Shown in pieces: positions 1 to 7,698 of a stretch of 15,651 bases of DNA (position 1 is the stretch's first letter; each line of letters opens with the position of its first letter). The notes beneath the pieces are model-generated. The model ran no database searches and was not told the DNA's origin. It saw only the letters and a program-made list of their open reading frames with translations. The position numbers and the translations under genes are program-made. Origin of the DNA: an uncultured Bacilli bacterium (lineage in GTDB: Bacteria > Bacillota_I > Bacilli_A > RF39 > UBA660); the NCBI GenBank assembly GCA_948629335.1, contig CAPHZB010000033.1:1-15651 (forward strand). Direction: 5' to 3'.

Positions 1-1
1 G

Positions 2-928
2 GATGGAGAAGAAGTGGCATCTATTGATTTGAATTATGATACGGTCTACATTGCCTATGGTTCTGATACAAATGTAAAAGAAACATTTAAGTATCATGAT
101 CGTTCTTTTGAGGATAATGATGATTTTTCGTGGATAAGACATTTATATTTGTATACAACTTATCCTGGAAAAAGTATATATTCAATAGAACTAGGAAAGA
201 GAAACTTTTTAGAACTTATTAGCATTCAAAACAAGGATTCTCTAAATCCGTACACAATCAATTATAAAATAAAAACGAAGAATAGGTATGAAGAGATTTT
301 AAAGAAAGATTACAAGATGTTAGTAAGTCAAGAGAAGGAAATTATATACTATGTTCAAAAAAAGGAAGAAAATGATAAACAGGAATATGAAATTTATTCT
401 ATTATAAGAATCAATGATAACGATTATCTAGAAGTTTCTATTGGTTATGTAAACAAGAATACATTGCCTGAAGAATCCATGGAAGACTTATTGCTAACTC
501 TGTATAAACATATTCATATAAAGGAACAAAAAAGTACAAGTGGCACAGCTTCTTCTATCCAAAATCCAGTATCAGACAGTAAAATGTTGATTTGTGAGAA
601 GACAGAAAAGAATAGTGGTCATACCAAACAGTGTAATACAACTTATAAACATAAGATGTCGCTAAAAAATAATATAGTTTCCGCCTATGTTTTAGAAACT
701 GTTGTGACATGTTCAAATGCTTCTATATATGCAAAAGAAAAGAGCTATTATATTAACAATAAAGATGTTGTATATTCCGATTCCAAAAATTCTTTAACCT
801 ATTACATCGGAGACGGGTATACAGGGGTCAATGGAAATGAAGATGTATTTAAGGGGAAGACTTTAACAAAAGCAAAGGAACTAGCTTATCGTTTAGGAAG
901 TTGTGAGGTGAAATCATATGAAAATTAA
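2..928 (+). CDS. C-terminal part of an uncharacterised protein (5'-truncated by window edge)
   Basis: The frame is open from the first bases of the window, so the gene very probably begins upstream. A GTG at 14 behind GGAGAAG is a possible but weaker internal start. About 308 residues are visible and I recognise no family. Roughly the first 175 residues are mixed charged/beta-like sequence. A Ser/Thr-rich linker (STSGTASS) follows, then a C-terminal domain of about 115 residues with spaced cysteines (ICEK, KQCNTT, TCSNAS, GSCEVK) that could form disulfides if it is outside the cell. No membrane segment is visible in this part. It overlaps the next gene by 11 bp, so the two are probably translationally coupled. 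The partner is a zinc-ribbon membrane protein, and such proteins often pair with related surface proteins; a membrane-anchored missing N-terminus is inference only. Confidence 0.75.
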   Translation, partial: DGEEVASIDLNYDTVYIAYGSDTNVKETFKYHDRSFEDNDDFSWIRHLYLYTTYPGKSIYSIELGKRNFLELISIQNKDSLNPYTINYKIKTKNRYEEILKKDYKMLVSQEKEIIYYVQKKEENDKQEYEIYSIIRINDNDYLEVSIGYVNKNTLPEESMEDLLLTLYKHIHIKEQKSTSGTASSIQNPVSDSKMLICEKTEKNSGHTKQCNTTYKHKMSLKNNIVSAYVLETVVTCSNASIYAKEKSYYINNKDVVYSDSKNSLTYYIGDGYTGVNGNEDVFKGKTLTKAKELAYRLGSCEVKSYEN

Positions 929-1775
929 GTGTAGTGTTTGTGGAACAATCAATGAAGAAAATATGACTTATTGTACGTCTTGTTTACAACCTTTAAAGAA
1001 AACACAATGTGCCTTTATTTCTAATGGATTTTCGAATGTGACACCTACTTCAAGTCAATTTATAGAAGAAGGCAAAAATAGATGTGAACTGGGTATGGTG
1101 GATTTTCAAAATAATGGATATGAAACTATGCAGGGAAGACAATCTACATTGAATTCATCCTTTAATAACAATGAATTTTTAAATACAGAAAAACAAAATG
1201 TCGGTACTTATTCAAAATTAAGTAAGAATACAAACGTAGAAAAAGGATATAAGGAACAGTCGACGCTACTACTTTTATTTTTGTATTCTCTAGAATTTAT
1301 CTTAGTTTCCATTTTAATTGAGATTCCAGTTACTTTCTTACTTAGTGGAATAATAAAAGAAGGAAGTTTATTTTCTAATTTATTTGATTATGGTATCAAT
1401 CTTTTAGTCATTTTTGTTGCGCTTTTCATGTTACTAAAGAAAAAAGTGCCACGAGACCCAAATATATTTGGTAATACACTCTTGGTATTAGTAACTTTAT
1501 TTTATACTTTTCTTACTGGAATTCAACTTTATTTAAATGATGTCACTTCCATTTGTTTAAGCGAATATATAAAAGAAGGAATGTATGCATTCTCTTTAGG
1601 TTGTTTTTGTGTAAATATGGCAAATTTTTTGATAAAGAAAACGAAGAATGATGGGAATACCAATAAAGGAATCGTAGTTACTAATTGTATTTTAATTTTT
1701 CTATTTCTCCTTTTACTTGGAATTGGTTTGTATGCGAAAGCAAACGGAATTATGGTAAAGGGGTATTATGTATAA
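918..1775 (+). CDS. Zinc-ribbon membrane protein, five predicted TM segments
   Basis: The 285-residue protein starts with a compact zinc ribbon, two CxxC pairs at C5/C8 and C19/C22 (CSVCG and CTSCL), expected to bind one Zn ion on the cytoplasmic side. A polar, Asn/Ser-rich linker spans about residues 30-112. Hydrophobic segments lie at about 116-146, 154-174, 183-206, 219-239 and 251-273. This architecture (zinc ribbon, low-complexity linker, membrane domain) is widespread in Bacillota without an assigned function. The ATG at 918 is preceded by GAGGTG at a good distance and overlaps the end of the upstream gene by 11 bp. A strong terminator follows 18 bp after the stop codon, so this is the last gene of its transcription unit. 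The specific role is unknown. Confidence 0.88.
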   Translation: MKIKCSVCGTINEENMTYCTSCLQPLKKTQCAFISNGFSNVTPTSSQFIEEGKNRCELGMVDFQNNGYETMQGRQSTLNSSFNNNEFLNTEKQNVGTYSKLSKNTNVEKGYKEQSTLLLLFLYSLEFILVSILIEIPVTFLLSGIIKEGSLFSNLFDYGINLLVIFVALFMLLKKKVPRDPNIFGNTLLVLVTLFYTFLTGIQLYLNDVTSICLSEYIKEGMYAFSLGCFCVNMANFLIKKTKNDGNTNKGIVVTNCILIFLFLLLLGIGLYAKANGIMVKGYYV

Positions 1776-1793
1776 AAATAATTTCCATGTTCG

Positions 1794-1823
1794 AAAAACA
1801 TACTTGCTAAGAGTATGTTTTTT
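1794..1823 (+). terminator. Rho-independent terminator after the zinc-ribbon gene
   Basis: A perfect 11-bp stem (AAAAACATACT at 1794-1804 pairing with 1812-1822) encloses a 7-nt loop and runs into six T residues at 1818-1823. It separates the first two genes from the DUF4026 gene. The A-rich 5' arm could also allow some function on the reverse strand. Confidence 0.85.
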
Positions 1824-1892
1824 CTGTATGATGAATATAGACAGATTAGTTAAAAGAATGAAAACATAAAGTGATACGAGGAGGAAAGAAAT

Positions 1893-3176
1893 ATGTTTAA
1901 AAAAAGTAATTTATCTTTAACAGAAGCACCTTTAGGGTATTGGGAAGAAAAGTCCTATATGTTGGCTATACCAGAAGATGAGGAAAAAAATCCTATGATT
2001 GGACTCTTTGAACGAGTAGAAAAAATTCCTGATTTAGAAATTCTTGCAAAGCGCGATCTAAGTGAGAGTGCAGATGGATATATAAAAGTACGTTATCAGG
2101 AAGAAGAATTTGAAATTGGCTTTTTTCCTACAAGATTTACATTTGAACCTTATTATATTTTGCCTACCTATTTCTTTAAGAAAGAGGATGTTGAAAAATT
2201 AAAGGAAGCAAAAATGGCGCTTACCATTTACATGGGATTTAATGAAGACGCTAAAAAATCATTTCAGCTTCAACTAAAAATTATTCACGCAATTATGCCT
2301 GAATTACTTGGGGTTATGGATGAAAGTGCTGAAAAATTATTACCTGCAAGTTGGGTAAAAATGGCAATCAGTACAGATATTTATCCAAGTGCGAATGATT
2401 TGTATACAGTACAGGCTGTATCCGGAAAAAATGGAGAAGTATGGTTACATACACATGGGTTATGTAGATGTGGTTTAACAGAACTTGAAATTCTTGAATC
2501 GGATACAGAAAATTACAATAATCACTATAACTTAATAGCAACATTTGCAAGTTATCTTCTAGATAAAAAGAATGAGACACATTTTCCAGAACAAGGAATT
2601 TATATCGGAATGTTAAATAATGGACAACCTGTTGTTGCTACATGTGTATCTTGGACAAAAGGATTACAAGAATATAAAAAATTAAAATTAGGAAATATGG
2701 AGGACCGAAAAGAGGGGCACAATAGTAGAACAAGTATAATTTTTATTTATAAGAGTGAAGAGGACGAACAAAAACAGATTTTGAGTAAGGTCTCTATATA
2801 TAATGATTTATGGGGAGAAAATCCATTATTTTTCTTAAGTACCGAAGAGACAGCACGAATGAAAGCACTTGCTATTGAAAGATTTTCTTATGTACGAGAG
2901 GCGCTTAAAGATAAAGAAAATCAAATTATTGTAAAAATAGGGTTACAGACAGGTGGAAATGATCCAGAGCAATTGGAACATATTTGGTTTGAACTTTTGG
3001 AAATAAAAGAGGATAAATTAAAATGTAAATTGATACAAGAACCATATGATATAGAAAATATGCACGAAGGTGATGAAGCTTGGTATAATGTAAGTGAAAT
3101 TACGGATTGGATTATTTATGAACCAGAGTTTCAAATTAATCCAGGAAATGTATATATTCTAGAAAGCAAAGGATAA
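1893..3176 (+). CDS. DUF4026 protein with DUF2314-like C-terminus
   Basis: This is a soluble, acidic 427-residue protein with no signal peptide or membrane segment. The overall sequence resembles the DUF4026 family of Bacillota, including the central HTHGLCRCGLTELEI segment (residues 186-200). The last part (about 363-409, HIWFELLEI ... HEGDEAWYNVSEITDW) has the pattern of the small DUF2314 domain, which is often fused to DUF4026. The biochemical role of both is unknown. The ATG at 1893 has an exact AGGAGG at 1879-1884, 8 nt upstream, giving a confident start. It lies alone between a terminator (1794-1823) and gtrA. I saw no convincing promoter hexamers in the 69 bp between terminator and start codon. 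Family recognition is from memory of its motifs and should be checked by profile search. Confidence 0.85.
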   Translation: MFKKSNLSLTEAPLGYWEEKSYMLAIPEDEEKNPMIGLFERVEKIPDLEILAKRDLSESADGYIKVRYQEEEFEIGFFPTRFTFEPYYILPTYFFKKEDVEKLKEAKMALTIYMGFNEDAKKSFQLQLKIIHAIMPELLGVMDESAEKLLPASWVKMAISTDIYPSANDLYTVQAVSGKNGEVWLHTHGLCRCGLTELEILESDTENYNNHYNLIATFASYLLDKKNETHFPEQGIYIGMLNNGQPVVATCVSWTKGLQEYKKLKLGNMEDRKEGHNSRTSIIFIYKSEEDEQKQILSKVSIYNDLWGENPLFFLSTEETARMKALAIERFSYVREALKDKENQIIVKIGLQTGGNDPEQLEHIWFELLEIKEDKLKCKLIQEPYDIENMHEGDEAWYNVSEITDWIIYEPEFQINPGNVYILESKG

Positions 3177-3269
3177 AAATTTGGTTAAAATTAACTTGAA
3201 ATTTATAAAGTTTATTTGCATCAAATAGTATTTATATCTAAAATAACAAGTATGAGAATGGTGAGAATG

Positions 3270-3689
3270 ATGATAAAAAAGTTGTATAAAAAGTATGAAG
3301 AGATTATTAATTATTTAGTTGTAGGAATACTTACAACTATAGTCTCTCTTGGAAGTTATTATTTGTGTGTTTGTACTTTTTTAAATCCAGAAAGTGCATT
3401 AGAATTACAAATAGCAAATCTTTTTTCATGGATATGTGCTGTCGCATTCTCCTATATTACCAATCGTAAATTTGTGTTTAAAAGTGAAAATAGAAATCAT
3501 TTAAAAGAAATTACTTCTTTTGTATCTTCACGTATTTTGACTCTTCTCATGGATATGGCAATTATGTTTGTTGGTGTAACATTACTTCACGTAAATGATA
3601 AGATTGTTAAAATCATTGTACAAGTAGTTGTTACTGTAATGAACTATATTCTTAGTAAATTATTTGTGTTTAAAAAAAATACATTATAG
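3270..3689 (+). CDS. GtrA-family membrane protein (putative polyprenyl-phosphate-sugar flippase)
   Basis: The product is 139 residues with four hydrophobic segments at about 14-36, 45-66, 84-106 and 112-131. It carries the GtrA hallmarks: NYLVVG-x-LTT near the N-terminus, SYITNRKFVF after TM2, and NYILSKLFVF at the C-terminus. GtrA-like proteins (GtcA in Listeria) are thought to flip undecaprenyl-phosphate sugars so that a GT-C enzyme can transfer the sugar to wall or lipoteichoic acid outside the cell. Here YfhO and CsbB-type partners lie about 8-11 kb downstream. The frame extends upstream to a TTG at 3216 with in-frame ATGs at 3252, 3258, 3267 and 3270. I chose 3270 because MIKKLYKKYEEIINY is the usual N-terminus and a weak GGTGAG lies just upstream; the start is uncertain. 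It is probably transcribed separately from the main operon. Confidence 0.85.
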   Translation: MIKKLYKKYEEIINYLVVGILTTIVSLGSYYLCVCTFLNPESALELQIANLFSWICAVAFSYITNRKFVFKSENRNHLKEITSFVSSRILTLLMDMAIMFVGVTLLHVNDKIVKIIVQVVVTVMNYILSKLFVFKKNTL

Positions 3690-4233
3690 GAAATCTGCCT
3701 TGTGTATAATTTGATATATTTCTTTTTTTATTAACTAGAGTTAATAGATGATTTATATTAACTTTTAGATATTTATGCAGAAAGAAAATTTATCAATTAT
3801 ATTCAAATAATATAATAAATAGGCTTAACCAATTCATGGTTAGGCTTTTCCTTGTTATAAACTATATCTTAGCAAAATTAAGTGTGAAAATAATTGATAA
3901 ATTATTGTGTGTATTAGTTGTTAAAAGATTTTATAAGCTTGTACAATTCATTTATTTAAAAATACTTATCATATCATTATTTTTAGGATAATATTAAAAA
4001 AATAAATTTTTTATGTCTGAATTTAAAAAAGGCTTTTATATTGATAATGGTATAACGTATTTTGCTTGATTTTATAAGAATAATAAATAAATATGATGTG
4101 AATAAATTGGTAAAAAAAAACTATAATAATCTTAAAGTTATCAAATATTAAAAAATGGACTACTCCTTTTTACAAATCTGTGTTAGAATAGTGTACAATT
4201 TCAAAAAAAAAGGAAAAATTGTTTTTTTGGCAA
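3690..4233. other. Long AT-rich intergenic region between gtrA and the teichoic-acid operon
   Basis: About 540 bp with no convincing gene and markedly lower G+C than the coding DNA. It holds one terminator-like hairpin at 3821-3849 (listed separately). A short frame at 3836-3991 contains NYILAKLSV, resembling the GtrA C-terminus (described under findings). A weak AT-only inverted repeat lies at 4195-4222, just before the operon promoter. The rest is homopolymeric A/T sequence in which I see nothing. Confidence 0.6.
3821..3849 (+). terminator. Probable terminator downstream of gtrA
   Basis: AGGCTTAACC at 3821-3830 pairs with GGTTAGGCTT at 3838-3847 (10 pairs, two of them G-T) around a 7-nt loop and is followed by T residues to 3849. 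The T-tract is short and broken by CC, so efficiency is uncertain. It lies about 130 bp after the gtrA stop codon. Confidence 0.5.
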
Positions 4234-4262
4234 TTGAATAGGGGCACCTTTGATGGTATAAT
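4234..4262 (+). promoter_or_regulatory. Sigma-A type promoter of the teichoic-acid operon
   Basis: The -35 box TTGAAT is at 4234-4239, followed by a 17-nt spacer and a perfect -10 box TATAAT at 4257-4262. Transcription should start near 4269, giving a leader of only about 26 nt before the ATG at 4295, with AGGAGG at 4281-4286. Such a short leader leaves no room for a riboswitch. Confidence 0.8.
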
Positions 4263-4294
4263 CGTAGGTGCAAAAGGACCAGGAGGACTGTAAT

Positions 4295-6544
4295 ATGGGT
4301 AAAAAATATATATGGTTGTTTGGTGAAAACTCTGGAAATACGATGAATAACAATTCATACTATTATTGGAAAATGTGTGTAAACAAAGAAGATGAAATAG
4401 AGAAATATTTTGTTTTAAAGAAAAGTAAAAAGAATCAACAAGCATATGAAAGTATGCCCGAAAATGAAAAAAAATATATTATATGGAAGAATTCTTTAAA
4501 GCATTATAAATATTATCGAAAGGCAGATATGCTTTTTGTGACTTTAAGTTTCAAAGATATCCAACCTTCTAAGGGTGGCGGTGCTTTAAATGCTCCTGTT
4601 ATATATTTACAACATGGTACATTGGCAATCAAGAAGATAGGCTATACAGGAAATTCTTACAATAATCATATTTTTCGTTTTTATATCTATAATGAATCTA
4701 TTTTAAAGCAATTTGCAGAAGAAAACAATTTTAAGGATTACCAACTCTATTATGCAAAATACCATCCTAGGTATCAAGAATTAATAAAAAAACAAAGGGA
4801 TTATAAAAATGAGCAAAATCAAATTCTTTGGTTTATCACTTGGCGAGAGTATTTTGGCAAAAATCAGGGAACAGATCAATTTTTAAGAAATATTAAAAGA
4901 ACGATAGAGAATAAAGCACTGACGAAATATTTAGAAAAAGAGCATATAACACTCAAATTATGTATGCATACCTTATTTACCACACAACATAAAAATTATT
5001 TAAGAGAAAATTTGAAAAATGTAAATGTTGAAATTATTGATGCTAGTAAAGTAGATATCATGGATGAAATGGTAAAAAGTAAACTTCTGATTACCGATTA
5101 TTCCTCTTTGGGGTTTGATTTTACGTTTTTAAATAAGCCAGTGGTCTTATTTCAACCAGATCGAGATATTTATTTGAAGGGAAGAGAACTATATTGTACC
5201 TATGAGGATTTAGAAAAAAACAGTTTAGAAACATCTTCGCAACTTGTTCGTTATATCATTGGAAATGATTATCCAATTAATTCTTTTTTCAGAAAAGGAC
5301 TACCTAAAAAAATAGATTATGAATATGTCCTTCAAGGAAAACATATTGAAAAAATGTATGATGATATGAAGAAGGCTCAGTTAAATAAAATTGTATTTTT
5401 AGGTTATAATTTTTTTGGTCGAGGTGGAACGATTTCTGCAACGAAATCTTTGGTAGAAGGACTACTTGAACAAAATTATTTGGTAGAATTACTTTCATTA
5501 AAGAAAACAAATCGTATCAATAATTGTGGTTTTCCATATGGGTGTACAGTTAAGAGTATTTATGTAGCTAGCAAAAAGTCGAAAAAGACAATTTTAAAAA
5601 GGGGAATGTATTTACGTGATAAACATTATTCCTATTTGAAATATGATAGCAATAAGAAATATTTAATTCCATATGCAGGTGTTGGACTAAAAAAATATTT
5701 AGAAAATGTAAAAGCGAAAACGATTGTATCAACTCGAGAAACATTTCATTTTTTTCTAAAAGATGCGAAATCACAATTTATTGAAAATAAGATTTATTTC
5801 TTTCATACGGATGCAAACTTAATTGAAGGAATATTTCCAGGGGTCATGGCGAGACTAAACACATTACAGTTAGAGAAATGTGCTTTTGTTACAGAACTTA
5901 ACCGCCAAAGATATATTGAAAAGTTAAATTTTAACAGTTATGAACATTACGGAGTGATAGGGAATGCATTAACAAGTGACTCTATTATTCGAGAGGAAGA
6001 AATTAAAGCACCTGGGAAAAAGAAAAAGTATGCAGGTATTTATTTAACAAGAATTTCTAAAGATCGCATAAACGATTTAAATAATGTGATTGAATTTGGA
6101 AAGTATTTAAAGGAAAATGATATTTCGAACATCCGTATTGATGTATATGGAACAGGAGATTATGTAGATCAATTTGAAGACTTAATTTTTGAAAATGGCA
6201 TTGATGAATACATTTTTTATAAGGGACTTACCACATCTCCACACTTAGAAATCCGAAATCATGATTTTACAGTTGATTTTTCATTAAACCAATCCTTTGG
6301 TATGTCTTATATAGAGAGTACCTTAAATGGTTCAAAAGTATTTGCTTATCCAAATTATGGTTCAAAAGAGGTACTAGAAGAAATTCCTGATGCTTTTATT
6401 GAATCATTTGAAGACTTAGTGAATAAAATTAATGCACTATCTCATGTTACAGATGAAGAACTCAAAACGAATTATAGCATTATTATGAAAAAATATTCTA
6501 GAAAGGAAGTATCTGATAAATTTTTAGATTTATTGGAAAAGTGA
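4295..6544 (+). CDS. Bifunctional CDP-glycerol glycerophosphotransferase / GT4 glycosyltransferase fusion
   Basis: The 749-residue cytoplasmic or membrane-peripheral protein has two domains. Residues about 60-350 are of the Glyphos_transf (TagB/TagF) family, with LQHGTLAIKKIG (H107), an ITDYSSLGFDFTFLNKP signature (266-282) and the following LFQPD. This predicts transfer of glycerol phosphate from CDP-glycerol. Residues about 365-749 are a GT-B fold GT4 glycosyltransferase: FLGYNFFGRGGT (368-379), TRISKDR (585-591), YGTGDYVDQF (618-627) and SFGMSYIESTLNGSKVFAY (667-685). In the usual E-x7-E motif the first Glu is Gln666, while E674 is kept. A GTG at 4268 extends the frame, but it coincides with the predicted transcription start; ATG 4295 with AGGAGG 8 nt upstream is preferred. 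It is the first gene of the operon and its stop abuts the next gene. Acceptor and sugar donor cannot be read from the sequence. Confidence 0.88.
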   Translation: MGKKYIWLFGENSGNTMNNNSYYYWKMCVNKEDEIEKYFVLKKSKKNQQAYESMPENEKKYIIWKNSLKHYKYYRKADMLFVTLSFKDIQPSKGGGALNAPVIYLQHGTLAIKKIGYTGNSYNNHIFRFYIYNESILKQFAEENNFKDYQLYYAKYHPRYQELIKKQRDYKNEQNQILWFITWREYFGKNQGTDQFLRNIKRTIENKALTKYLEKEHITLKLCMHTLFTTQHKNYLRENLKNVNVEIIDASKVDIMDEMVKSKLLITDYSSLGFDFTFLNKPVVLFQPDRDIYLKGRELYCTYEDLEKNSLETSSQLVRYIIGNDYPINSFFRKGLPKKIDYEYVLQGKHIEKMYDDMKKAQLNKIVFLGYNFFGRGGTISATKSLVEGLLEQNYLVELLSLKKTNRINNCGFPYGCTVKSIYVASKKSKKTILKRGMYLRDKHYSYLKYDSNKKYLIPYAGVGLKKYLENVKAKTIVSTRETFHFFLKDAKSQFIENKIYFFHTDANLIEGIFPGVMARLNTLQLEKCAFVTELNRQRYIEKLNFNSYEHYGVIGNALTSDSIIREEEIKAPGKKKKYAGIYLTRISKDRINDLNNVIEFGKYLKENDISNIRIDVYGTGDYVDQFEDLIFENGIDEYIFYKGLTTSPHLEIRNHDFTVDFSLNQSFGMSYIESTLNGSKVFAYPNYGSKEVLEEIPDAFIESFEDLVNKINALSHVTDEELKTNYSIIMKKYSRKEVSDKFLDLLEK

Positions 6545-6546
6545 AT

Positions 6547-7659
6547 ATGGTAGTAGAAGAAAACAAGAAATTTAGAAAAATGATATTTCTTATTTTGGGG
6601 GTATATTTGATTTTCTTTTTTGGAGTTTCTTGCACGATGCAAAAGGAGACTAATTCTCCAAAAGTTCCTATAGAAAAGCTAAAATGGCCACCCGAGAATA
6701 AGGAATTGGTTACAAAGGAGACATTAAAACTGGATTTGGTGAGTGCTTATGGGGATAATGAAGGATATCACCCGAAAGTAGTTGCTTTTGACAAGGCTTG
6801 GAATGGGTATCATTATTGGATTGCTTTTACACCATATCCAAAAGCTGATCAAGGGAAAGAAAATCCACACATTTTAGCAAGTAATGATATGATTGATTGG
6901 GAGGAACCAGAAGGATATGAAAATCCATTAGAATCAAAGCCAGATGGAGATTTTAGGTATTTTTATAATTCTGATACACATCTTTTATACAATGAAGAGA
7001 AAAATCGGTTGGAATGTTTTTGGAGATATGTTGACGATGTGAATAGTGTTGTTATTATCTATGAAGTACATACTTATGACGGTGTTCATTGGAGTGACAA
7101 AGAAATATTTTTACAAAATAAAAGAACAAAAGTGGATTATCTTAGCCCCGTTGTAATGATTGAAAATGGAAAATATGAGGTATGGTATGTCGATAGAGAT
7201 TTAACACTCAAATATATTGAGCGTGAGGTAGAAAGTGACCAATGGACTGAAGCAAGAAAAATAAATCTACACTATGAAGATGAAAACTTAAAAAATTGGC
7301 ATCTTGATGTAATTAAGACAGAGAAGGGCTATGAAATGTTGATGAGTGCTTTTATAAATGGGCAAACGCATAATCGAATGAATCTCTATTATACAAAGTC
7401 TGAGGACAATATTTATTATGACCAAATGAAAGTCATTCTAACTCCTTTAAAATATAGCTGGAACAATAAAGGTCTATATCGAAGCGCGCTCTTATATTAT
7501 CAGAATCATTATTTCCTTTTTTATAGCGGAATTGGAAAAGATGGAAGTCGTGGAGTTGGAATCACTTATGGAAAAACAATAGATTCTCTTATTTGGCTTA
7601 CCCCAAATAATGTTTATGATTTTAAAAAGATAACGAGTAAAACAACTTGCTATGAGTAG
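6547..7659 (+). CDS. Exported or lipid-anchored beta-propeller, glycosyl-hydrolase-like protein
   Basis: About 370 residues. The N-terminus is positively charged, then a hydrophobic stretch (MIFLILGVYLIFFFGVSC) ends at a Cys. This could be a lipoprotein signal, although GVSC is not a canonical lipobox (Gly at -3), or a signal anchor. The rest resembles five-bladed propeller proteins of the GH43/GH32-like kind found in polysaccharide loci: EGYHPKVVAF, WNGYHYWIAFTPYP, ENPHILASNDMIDW, SDTHLLY, DYLSPVVM and a late HYFLFYSGIG repeat. These repeated hydrophobic-W/Y-S-x-D-x-W blades suggest sugar binding or hydrolysis at the cell surface, possibly trimming, editing or recognising the polymer made by the operon. 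A GTG at 6541 overlaps the upstream stop (GTGA) and is an alternative start; I preferred the ATG at 6547, with GGAAAAG at 6535-6541. Catalytic activity is not established. Confidence 0.75.
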   Translation: MVVEENKKFRKMIFLILGVYLIFFFGVSCTMQKETNSPKVPIEKLKWPPENKELVTKETLKLDLVSAYGDNEGYHPKVVAFDKAWNGYHYWIAFTPYPKADQGKENPHILASNDMIDWEEPEGYENPLESKPDGDFRYFYNSDTHLLYNEEKNRLECFWRYVDDVNSVVIIYEVHTYDGVHWSDKEIFLQNKRTKVDYLSPVVMIENGKYEVWYVDRDLTLKYIEREVESDQWTEARKINLHYEDENLKNWHLDVIKTEKGYEMLMSAFINGQTHNRMNLYYTKSEDNIYYDQMKVILTPLKYSWNNKGLYRSALLYYQNHYFLFYSGIGKDGSRGVGITYGKTIDSLIWLTPNNVYDFKKITSKTTCYE

Positions 7660-7698
7660 CACTATTATGCTAAAATGATAATAGGAAGTAGGGATTTA

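Noticed and set aside
3216..3269. Upstream TTG/ATG extension of the GtrA frame.
   Set aside because: No ribosome binding site before 3216 or 3252, and GtrA proteins normally start just before the KKYEEIINYL segment; start placed at 3270.
4195..4228. ACAATTT/AAATTGT inverted repeat followed by seven T residues, resembling a terminator.
   Set aside because: The stem is only 7 bp and almost all A-T, with a 14-nt loop; likely chance in A/T homopolymer sequence.
4268..4294. GTG start nine codons upstream in the fusion gene.
   Set aside because: It coincides with the predicted transcription start of the TTGAAT/TATAAT promoter, whereas ATG 4295 has an exact AGGAGG at ideal distance.
4170..4445. 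Reverse-strand open frame across the operon promoter and start.
   Set aside because: No ribosome binding site, low-complexity composition, and it covers a clear promoter and the start of a well-supported gene.
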